The translations under genes were made by a program, and so were the position numbers. Below the pieces are notes generated by a model. It was given only the letters and a program-made list of their open reading frames with translations. It did not search any database and was not told the origin of the DNA. Shown here one piece after another: positions 23,646 through 32,659 of a DNA stretch of 64,000 nt (position 1 is its first letter; the number at the start of each line of letters is the position of its first letter). The stretch lies in assembly GCA_028554755.1 (NCBI GenBank), contig JAPTOF010000015.1, forward strand, positions 10,086,501 through 10,150,500, written 5' to 3'. Origin of the DNA: Cordia subcordata. Taxonomy: Eukaryota > Streptophyta > Magnoliopsida > Boraginales > Cordiaceae.

Positions 23646-24536
23646 TGTTTTAGATTTTGAATTATGTTATACTTGAGCTTGGTTATATATTTTCATTTAT
23701 GTATTGAAATTTAAATTATATATCTTGTTTTATATTTTAAATTTATGATTTTTTTATATGAGTTATGTTAAAAGTCATTCTAATTTTTTTTTTTAAAAAA
23801 AATTGGGGATTCTCTAATTCCCAGTGATTTTTTTATTCTCCATTTTTCTAAATTATGTTTCTAGTGGTGAATTAAGGTGAGAAACACAATAAAATCTTTT
23901 CTTCAAAATTATTTTAGTAAAAATTTTATTGATTGGGACAGAGATTCTCTAATGAATACCCCTAAAGAAGACATTATAACCTTTAAACGTAAGATTATTT
24001 GATGTTTGGTTTACTTTCTTAGATGTTAATCCAATATCTTTTAATTTTATTTTAATCAGTGAATGAATTGTTTAGTTGAGAAGAGTGATACAATTAAAAA
24101 AAAAAAAATCTTGTGAGTCCACAAACTAATGTTTATATTCATTATACTAATTAAGTTAGATTATCACGTGATATCTCATATTCAATACTTACAATGCTAA
24201 AGTTGGAGTCTCAAGTTGTGTCCTGTAAGTATTTCTTACTTTTCGAGGAGAGGGATATTTTTGAACATTTTAATTTTGATCTAATACTCATCCCAAACAT
24301 CAAATCGAAAGAAAAAGAACACCAATGTAAAAGCACTAAAGAAAGAAACAAGAAAAAAGAAAATAAATCAGAAAGCACATCAACTTTAAAGAACAAGTAC
24401 TAAAATTGATGGTTTAATTGATTAAGGTATAATCCAATCACGCTTAACTTAATTAGTTCTAGATATATTATGTACTTTGTTAATTCTAGTTATATTACCA
24501 ACTTCTGTTAAACTTACTACATGATATTTGTGTAAG
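23646..24536. other. No gene; AT-rich flank
   Basis: Contains the right arm of the inverted repeat (23862-23965) and long A/T runs. No supported coding frame. Confidence 0.5.
23862..23965 (-). repeat. Right arm of a long-range inverted repeat
   Basis: Inverse of 14021-14140 with roughly 70 percent similarity by eye. The large LTR element lies between the two arms, so they may be ends of an older TIR transposon. Confidence 0.45.
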
Positions 24537-24871
24537 ATGGTACCGGGAAACAAGGAAAGTAACAAGGATGGCACCACCAAAGAAATATTTAAATGGAGCT
24601 ATGAGGATACGATTATGTTGTGTGATGTTATTATTGACTTTATCACAACGAATGGACATGGACAATCTTTTAGATGGCATGAAATTAAAGGAGAGGTTAA
24701 AAAAAAATTGGACGTGAATTTAATAGCACTTGTTGCAAGTATAAGTATGATTCAACAAGAAAAGAGTGGCAACTTTGGAAACAGTTGAAACAATCAAAAA
24801 CTAGCCTAGGTTGGGATCCTACATCAAGAAAAATTGAAGCATCAAATGGATGGTGGAAAAAGAAGATTAAG
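24537..24871 (+). pseudogene. Myb/SANT-like DNA-binding domain exon, frameshifted
   Basis: From the ATG at 24537 the plus strand codes FKWSYEDTIMLCDVIIDF and RWHEIKGEVKKKL. After a shift near 24722-24735 it continues in another frame with KYDSTRKEWQLWKQLKQS, LGWDP and NGWWKKKIK. This is the Myb/SANT-like (Myb_DNA-bind_3 type) trihelix pattern of plant L10-interacting-MYB-like proteins and of the partner protein of PIF/Harbinger transposons, which bind DNA. All three tryptophan clusters are present. A GT follows the last lysine codon at 24872, so the exon may end there, and the tandem-repeat array would begin inside the intron. No second exon or transposase is visible within the window. It could be a dead host gene or a transposon-borne copy. 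Confidence 0.65.
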
Positions 24872-24899
24872 GTGTGTTTATGTTTTTGTTAATTGTATT

Positions 24900-26505
24900 T
24901 TACATATGAATGAGAATATAGGACTGACAAAAAAGTCATTTATTTTTTACTATAAATATCTCTTTTAGAAGTACAAAATTTGTCAAAGAGCCTATAGATT
25001 TTTGTTTTAGACCTTACAAATTTTTTCTATGACCTTTACTCTTCTTTGAGAAGTATACAGGACTAAATTAATTTATGTTTTGCTACAAATATTCTTTTTA
25101 GAAGTATGGATTTTCGTAAAAAGAATCTATAAATTTTTTGTGAAAGTACCGAAAAATTTTTGTAAAGAACTTACAAATTAATGTAAAGAAGCTACAAATG
25201 TTTGTAAAAAATATATTATTTTTTTTCTTAACCTTACAATATTTTCCTATTAACCATCCACATTTTTTTAAAAGTGTATAGGATTGAAAAAAGTCATTCA
25301 TTTTTTCACTATAAATACTTTTTTAGAAGTATAGATTCTTGCCAAGAATCTACATACTTTTGTTCAAGACCTATAAAGTTTTGTAAATAACCTACACATT
25401 ATTGTAAAGAAGCTACAAAAGCTACAAATTAGAAAAATGTAGAAAGTTTATAGGAAAAATACTTAATACTTAAGATAAATATTATAATATTGAATTAATA
25501 ATATAATTAGACTTGCTTATACAAATTTTTATAAAAATGTAAAGATTATTTACTCAATATTGAATTTAGAAGTACAACTTTTTCTTGTGAAGAACCTATA
25601 GATTTCTAAAAGAATCCAAATCCACAGATTTTTTTTAAAGAACCTATAGATTTTTGTAACAAACTTACAAATTTTTTAACTAACCTATAGATTTTTGTAA
25701 AGAATTATAGATTTTTTCTATGATAATTTGAATTTTTTTGCAAGTAAATAGTATTGTCAAAGTCAATTATGTATTACTATAAATAATAATTTTACGTGCA
25801 CAACTTTTTTTAAAGAACCTACAAATTTTTGTAATGAATTTACAGATTTTTTTAAGGAACCAACATATTTTTGTTAAGAACCATACAAAATTTTCAAATA
25901 ACCTATAGATTTTTACAAAGAATGTACAGAATTTTGTATAGAATCTTTAGAATTTTGTGAATTGATCTACAAATTTTTCATATGCGATTTTTACACTTTT
26001 TATAAAGAATTTATAGATTTTTTAAAGAACTTGCAGATTTTAACGATGAACCTCCAGATTTTTTCTAAAGAATTTACAAATTTTTGCAAAGAACCTATAG
26101 ATGTTTTGTTTGTTGGCCTACAAATTTTTATATGAAAATTTTACACTTTTTACAAGTAAATAGGACCTACATATTTCTCCTGTGGAACTTGCAGATTTCT
26201 AAAGAACCTATAGATTTTTGCAAAGAACTATCTATTTATGTCAAGAGCTTACAGATTTAACTACTTATTTTTGTTCTACGACCTTTAATTTTTTGTATGA
26301 AATTTTTACATTTTTTTTACAAGTCAAGATGACCCACAAATTTTTCTTTAAGAACTATACATTTTTGTAAATAATAACATATTTTGCAAAAAATCTATAT
26401 ATTTTTGTTCTTCACTCTACAAATTGTTTTTATGAAATTTTTTCATTCTTTACAAGTAAATAGGAATACAAATGTCGTTCATTGTTTACTACAAATAATT
26501 GTTTT
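24900..26505. repeat. Degenerate A/T-rich short tandem repeats
   Basis: Dozens of imperfect ~20 bp units of the form CTACAAATTTTTGTAAAGAAC, with the marker AGAAGTACAA recurring irregularly. There is no coding potential. Confidence 0.85.
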
Positions 26506-28190
26506 AGAAGTACAATTTTCTGTTTTTTTTTTTTTTTTAAAACTTAAAGATTTTTGTTGAAAACCTACATGTTTCTATAAAGCTCGTACAATTTTTTGTA
26601 AAAAAGGTACAGACTTTTTTAAAAAGTATACATATTTTCGTTCTTCACCATACAAAATTTTAAATAAACTTTTCACATTTTTTACAAGTATATAGGATTA
26701 CAAAAGTTCTTCAACTTTTACCCCATAATTTTTAAATAATCTACAAATTTTTTTTTAAATGGCCTACAAATTTTTCCTATGATAATTTGACATTTTTTAC
26801 AAGTAAATAGGAATGTAATTGATTCATGTTTTACTATAAATATTTACTTTAGAAGTACAATTTTTTTGTAAAGAACTTACAAATTTTTGTTGAAAACCTA
26901 TAGATTTCTGTAAAGCTCCTAGAAATTTTTGTAAAAAATGTATAAACTTTTTTAAAAATGTACATATTTTTATTCTTCACCATACAAATTTTTTCTATGA
27001 ATTTTTCACGTTTTTTTACAAGCACCTAGAACTACAAAAGTCCATCAACTTTTACTACAAAATTTTTAAACAATCTACAAATTTTTGTTATTTGGCCTGC
27101 AAATTTTTCCTATGATAATTTGACATTTTCTACAAGTAAATAGGAATGTAAGTGATTCATGCTTTACTATAAACATTTATTTTAAAAGTACAATTTTTTC
27201 TAAAGAACCTATAAATTTTTGTTGAAAACCTATAGATTTCTGTAAAGCTCTTACAAATTTTTGTAAAAAACCTACGAATTGTTTTAAAAAGTCTACATAC
27301 TTTTGCTCTTTCACCCTACAAAATTTTCCTATGAACTTTTTGTATTTTTTACAAGTATATAGGACTACAAAAGTCCTTGAACTTTTACTACAGAATTTTT
27401 AAATGATCTACAAATTTTTGTTATTTTGCCTACAAATTTTTCCTATGATAATTTGATATCTTTTTACAAGTAATAGGTATGTAAGTTATTCATGTTTTAC
27501 TATAAATATTTACCTTAGAAGTACAATTTTTTGTAAAGAACCAATAGATTTTTGTTGAAAACCTATAGATTTTCATAAAGCGCCTATAGATTTTTGTAAA
27601 AACCTGACAAATTTTTTTAAAAAGGCTACATATTTTTGCTCTTCACCTTACAAATTTTTCTATGAGCTTTTGATGTTTTTGTACAAGTATATGAGACTAC
27701 AAAAGTCCTTCAACTTTTACTACATAATTTTTAAATAATTTGCAAATTTTTTGCTATTTTGCCTATGAATTCTTTCTATGATAACTTGACATTTTTTTAC
27801 AAGTAAATAGGTGTGTAAGTCATTCATGTTTTACTATAAATATTTACTTTAGAAGTACAACTTTTTTAAAGAACCTACATATTCTTATTGAAAACCTACA
27901 TATTTATGTAAAACTACTACAGATTTTTGTAAAAAAAACTTTTAGATTTTTTTAAAGATTTTATATATTTTTTTCTTCACCCTACGAATATTTCCTATAA
28001 ATTTTCATGTTTTTTACAAGTATATAGGACTACAAAAGCCTTTCACTTTTTACAATAGAATTTTTAAATAATCTACAAATTTTTGTTATTTGGTCTACAA
28101 ATTTTTTAAGATAATTTGAATTTTTTAAAAATAAATAAGAACACAAGTTATTCATATTTTACTATAAATATTTAGTATACTATTTTATAA
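26506..28190. repeat. Higher-order tandem array, five units of ~334 bp
   Basis: The marker AGAAGTACAA (or a close variant) recurs at 26506, 26851, 27184, 27517 and 27851, and a decayed form near 28174, giving periods of 345, 333, 333, 334 and ~323. Each unit holds the same order of sub-blocks (TTGTTGAAAACCTATAGATTT; CTTCACC.TACAAATT; TACTACA.AATTTTTAAATAATC; ACAAGTAAATAGG). The whole is built from ~20 bp subrepeats like the preceding stretch. Confidence 0.9.
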
Positions 28191-28199
28191 AGAACCAGT

Positions 28200-28558
28200 A
28201 GATTTAATAAATGTTAGGGAAATCCACCACAGATGAAATGGTAGGTAACATTCATTCTCTAAAGATTAAGTTTGAATTTGATCATTAACAATTAAAATAT
28301 ATTTATTATTCTATTCGTAGTCTCCACTTTTTTCTCGGTACCTTGACTTTTTTCTTGAAAATTATTCCCATTTAGTCAAGGGTAAATTCAGTATAATATT
28401 TTTTTTTTCTATTCAAATTGATTCAGGGGCATATTTGAAAAAATACATTTTTCTGTACCACACAATAATCAACACACTTTTCTCGAGACAAATATTAATG
28501 TGGTGGGCCTAATGGATTGATATCCGTCCATGGAACGTAAGATTTTTTCGAGAGAATA
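28200..28558. other. No gene seen
   Basis: AT-rich sequence between the tandem array and a small MITE-like element. No structure recognised. Confidence 0.5.
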
Positions 28559-28678
28559 AGAGGGTGTTTGGCTTTGTTTATTTTGGGTATTTATAACATT
28601 TAAAAAAATATATATTCGTACATATTTTAACTATTTAGGTATTTATAAGTATTAAATAAGTAAAGTCAAATACCCTTT
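28559..28678. mobile_element. hAT-type MITE-like element, 120 bp
   Basis: Terminal inverted repeats of ~25 bp: AGAGGGTGTTTGGCTTTGTT at the left, and AAAGGGTATTTGACTTTACT read inward from the right. The 'GGGTGTTTGG' start is common in plant hAT-like MITEs. No convincing 8 bp target duplication is seen, so the ends are approximate. Confidence 0.55.
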
Positions 28679-28694
28679 AAGTGGGAAATTTTAT

Positions 28695-28925
28695 TTTTTA
28701 CTCTCATTTTAAATTTTTATGGTAAAAATATCCTACTTTTTAAATTATTTTCAAAAATATCTTTTTTGATAAGTCACTTATCGAAACGATAGGTGATTTA
28801 CCATTTACGGATTCTAAAATTTGAAAAAATTTTAAAAAATAAATGATTACATTTTTAACGAAAACGATAAATCATCTATTAAATGGTAGGTAACTTACCA
28901 AAAATGGTACCATTCAGCCAATTAG
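28695..28925 (+). mobile_element. Mutator-like terminal-region copy, single end
   Basis: It aligns with the left end of the element at 50404-58375: TTTTTATGGTAAAAATAT..., a TTTTCAAAAATAT block, GATAAGTCACTTATCG, and the shared CTAAAATTTGAAAAAATTT. No matching inverse end was found nearby. Confidence 0.5.
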
Positions 28926-29906
28926 CCAACATTCTGCGATGAAATAAAAAAAAGCAAAAGCACAGAAGCGAAAAAAAACAAAGGCATATACATTAAATGC
29001 AAACAAGTTTTTTAACTAACAAATTCTGCAAACTCATTTAATGCATCACATGCCCCCACAAAGAGGAATTAATAATGGAGAGAGACTGTGAAAGACACAA
29101 AGATGACAAAGATGGCTGCAATTATTGCTGCACTATTCCTAAGGATAAATATGCCTGCACAAAATGAAAGTCAAATTTTGCATTCTAAATTAAGTAACGA
29201 ATACATATTTGGACGACTAACCCGCAAATATGGCGGCCTTTTTAGAATACAAATTTTGTGTTTATTTGGATCTTATTATAAGATATTTATTTTATTTAAT
29301 AATTTATATAAAAAAATTATTTATTATTAATTTATTATAAAATATTTGTAAGATACTTTTCATAAGATGTCTTATTTGTAATTATAAAAAATAAGTTAGA
29401 TTTAGGTATATACCTTGTCTTATATTTTATCAGTTAGAAAATAATTAAAAATAAAAATTAAAAAATTAAAATAAAAAATTTAAAATTTAAAAACTACAAA
29501 ATTAAAAAAATAAAAATAAAAAATATTAAAAATTAAAATTTCAAAAATTTAAAATTTTTTAAACAAAATAAAAATTAATTAATATTTATAATTTATAACT
29601 TATTATTTAATTATAAAATTAAAATACTATGAGTCAAAATTGATAATATATTATCAAAGTAACTTACAATAGCATTTCAGCTAACAAACTAAATAGTCTT
29701 ATTGTATCAGACACTTATTCCTTATAAGATACTTATCAGATAAAATACTTATCAGATTTCAGATAATACTATTCCAAACAGGCTAAAAATCTTACATGTC
29801 AAACTCAACTCTTATTGATGGATAGAAAAAACTTCATTTCTCCTATGTGAGACAATTCAATTTTTCTTTCATGTTTTATTTGTCTTTTTAATGTGTGACT
29901 TGTAAT
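28926..29906. other. No convincing gene; very AT-rich
   Basis: A frame from an ATG at 29104 begins MTKMAAIIAALFLRINMPAQ and continues without recognisable similarity; it may be chance. From about 29240 to 29790 the sequence is extremely AT-rich with weak inverse similarity at its edges (TTTATTTGGATCTTAT against AGCCTGTTTGGAATAG), perhaps an eroded hAT-like element. Confidence 0.4.
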
Positions 29907-30090
29907 ATAGGTCTTAGAGTTACCACCTCATTTAAAAGTTTAAACTTGTAGAAAAGATATTGGTTATTTATTTATTATGGTTAACACGTCCCCTCACGTG
30001 CAGTGTGATTTGTTTAGAACTCGCACGTAAACAATTTAATATTTTTTAAATGGGTAGTGGTAAGGATCGAACTTGTGCCGTTTGACTTCC

Positions 30091-30104
30091 AAGCTCTGAT
30101 ACCA
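30091..30104 (-). promoter_or_regulatory. Internal copy of the TRIM primer-binding site
   Basis: The minus strand reads TGGTATCAGAGCTT, complementary in form to initiator methionine tRNA. It is followed by 15 bp of LTR-end sequence, showing that the duplication took in the LTR junction. Confidence 0.7.
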
Positions 30105-30218
30105 TCTTAGAGTTACCACTTTACGTGTAGCGTGATTTATTTAGAACTCGTACGTGAACAATTTAATATTTTTTAAATGGGTGGCGGTAAGGATCAAACC
30201 TGTGTCGTTTGGCTTTCA

Positions 30219-30231
30219 GGCTCTAATACCA
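30219..30231 (-). promoter_or_regulatory. TRIM primer-binding site at the LTR junction
   Basis: The minus strand reads TGGTATTAGAGCC immediately inside the LTR that starts at 30232 on the plus strand. Confidence 0.75.
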
Positions 30232-30452
30232 TCTTAGAGTTACTATCTCATCTAAAAATTTGATCATGTAGAAAGGATATTAATTTATTTATTTATTATG
30301 GTTAACAATAGGTGACAACCATTATGAAAACAATTACTGATGAAATTTAACTTTAAGTGACAAAATCGCATTATAAACCTCCTATTCCCTGTTGTGAGTT
30401 CGAGTAGCTTGAGAACATGTGGTAAAGTTGTAAGTTGTATATGTAACATCTG

Positions 30453-31324
30453 GGGTAAATTTCACAATAAATCCCTATTATTTTTTTATTTTTTTAAAGT
30501 GGTCTTTATTATTTTAAAATGTTCAAATTAGTCCTTAATGTTTCACAAATGTAGTTAGATTAGTCCTTATTATTTAAAAAAATTTATATTATTTCCAATA
30601 TTTCACAAAATTAGTCAAACTAGTCCCCATTATTTGAAAAGAATTCATATTAGTCCCCAATATTTTACAAACTTATTTAAGTTAATCCCTATTTTAAGAA
30701 GAAATAAATAAAAAAGATTGGAAGTAATTTTATTTTCTTTTTTTTTATTCTTAGTTGATTATAATACCTTGAACTTTTGTACTATGAATTTCATTATGGA
30801 ATAATTTTTAGACAATAAAAGTTCCTAATTTTCATTAAAAAATTTCAATCAGATGTCTAATGTGTCTTATAAAAGTTCACAATAAATCCAAATATGCAAA
30901 GAATGCAATAACTATCATCCAAAATGTTAAATTCCTATTGCTTTTTTTTTTTTGGCTAAGAATTCTTGTTTAAAAAAATAGATAATCAGATTTCGTTTTA
31001 TAGCGCAAAGGGTAAGATAGTCAATTGTTTTTATGTTTGAGATCATTTGGGACATTTTTGTCAAAACTAACGTCCCTTCTAATTGTAGGGACTAATCTAA
31101 CTATAAAAATTAAACATTGGGGACTTGTATGAATTATTTAAAACAATAGGGATTAAAAATTAAAAAATATGTAAACATTAGGGATTTATTTGAATTTAAC
31201 TCTAACTGCAGAGACTAATTTGACTATAATAAGTAAACATTGAGGACTTATATGAATTATTTGCAACAATAGGGACTAAAATGAAAAAAAGTGTTTACAG
31301 TAACGACTTATTTAAATTTAACTC
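30453..31324. mobile_element. Mutator-like element with long TIRs, 872 bp, non-coding
   Basis: The left end starts GGGTAAATTTCAC and the right end, read inward, starts GAGTTAAATTTAAATAAG. Inverse similarity extends about 200-300 bp, and both arms are built of repeated 'AGTCCCTATTGTTT..AAATTCAT' units. Flanking 9-mers are TAACATCTG (30444-30452) and TTACATCTG (31325-31333), matching at 8 of 9, the duplication size of Mutator elements. Confidence 0.75.
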
Positions 31325-31476
31325 TTACATCTGTAATGGCATGTTTATATTTGCAATTTGCTTTAATCTTTCCCACAATGTGACTAAGACCTTCTGGTAC
31401 CATTAAGCACCACAACAAACAATCAAGTAATAGAAGTAAGGCTTAGTACAGCGACAACCATTACTCTCTAGCTAAT

Positions 31477-32603
31477 AAGCACGGACACGATACGCAACAC
31501 GGCGATACGTCTTTTTTCAAAAAACTAGGATACGACACGCTCGGGATACGCTAAATAAAAAATATTTAAATTTATATATATATTACATTAATATCATTTT
31601 TATCATGAATATATTGCATAAATATCATTTTTATCACAATAAAAAAATAAACAAGATTAAATAACATAATATTTAGCATATAACTAGTTATGAAAGACTA
31701 AACGCCATGAATTAATATGTTCATGAAGTACAAACCAATTTAACATATCAAATATTCTTATAAAAGACAAACACAAAGCATACCGGCAACTCGCAATTAA
31801 TATATTTAATTAATAAATTGTTATAAAACTTATTTATAGCAATAGATAAAGCTTATTAAAAAACTCAATTACTCAACAAACAATATATAATTAAAAAACT
31901 CAACAAACAGTATATAATTAACCAGACACCACCATCACTACACGTAGCTAACCAATATATAATAAAGCTTATCAAGATGGATGTAGTTGCCAAGAACCAA
32001 TGACACTATCAGACTACAAAAATCAGACAACACCATCAACAAACGACACCATCAGACCACACAAACCACCATGACCGTTGCAAACCACCACCATCATAAC
32101 CAAACCGCCACCATCATTTATCAATTTTAAATGATAAATTTGATGAGCAAAAAACAAAGAAAAAAAGAAGAAGAAAGAAACCAGTGGACGCGATAGGCTT
32201 ACCTCGAGGAGACGAGGACGTGGTCGGACTGCTCTAAGCCTCTGCCAAGCACCGGAGAAAGGTGAGTTTTTAGTTTTTCTTTTTTTTTTCCCCCTTGAGA
32301 GTTGAGATTTTTTAGAGGGATCGAGGGAGGTGAGAACTAAGTGGCAGATCTAGGCCTGTGTTAATCTTACATTGATTTTTTTTTTTTTTTAAAAGTTATA
32401 TTCATACTTGTAATGCCCAACAAATTTTAAAAATTATAAATAATACCCCGTGCGTGTCCATTTTGAGTGTCCGGCGTGTCCTTGCGTGTCCGGGGACGTG
32501 TCGCAGTGTGTTGGAAAATTGAAAAAAGAAACAAAATTCACAAACATGTGTCCGACACGTGTCGGACACGCGATACCCTTGCTCGTAGAGGTGCCCGTGC
32601 TTC
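31477..32603. mobile_element. Non-coding TIR element with GC-rich ends, ~1.13 kb
   Basis: The ends read AAGCACGGACACG (left) and GAAGCACGGGCACC (right, inward). Both are followed by GATACG/GTATCGCG-type text, and the centre is AT-rich. The right end has a perfect 22 bp palindrome centred on ACGT (GTGTCCGACAC and its complement) near 32549-32570. Flanking sequences CTAGCTAAT and CTAACTATC agree at only 7 of 9, so the exact ends are uncertain. A short block at 32190-32260 looks like a captured exon with splice-like borders. Confidence 0.55.
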
Positions 32604-32659
32604 CTAACTATCTAGGCATAAGAATGCCAAGATATTATTACAAATTTGGGACTTAAATT

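Larger units (their letters stand above)
29912..30307 (-). mobile_element. TRIM retrotransposon, 396 bp, with duplicated interior
   Basis: LTRs of 75 and 76 bp (29912-29986 and 30232-30307) flank a 245 bp interior. The target duplication ATAGG is perfect (29907-29911 and 30308-30312). On the minus strand the LTR runs TGTTAACC...CTCTAAGA, lacking the usual terminal CA. Directly inside the 5' LTR lies TGGTATTAGAGCC, a copia-type primer site with one change. The interior contains a ~127 bp tandem duplication that carries a second primer site (TGGTATCAGAGCTT at 30091-30104). There is no coding capacity, as in all TRIMs. Confidence 0.9.

Noticed and set aside
24900..28190. A/T-rich repeat array considered as a CRISPR-like array
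   Set aside because: The units are contiguous and degenerate with no unique spacers, and the DNA is from a plant nucleus. It is a minisatellite or satellite.
29104..29330. Frame starting MTKMAAIIAALFL, resembling a signal peptide
   Set aside because: The sequence soon becomes AT-driven low complexity and lacks a domain, a promoter or a partner exon. Kept only as a note within the flank entry.
30000..30240. Tandem CTCTGATACCA-containing units first taken for tRNA genes
   Set aside because: They lack a cloverleaf and are explained as primer-binding sites of the TRIM element.
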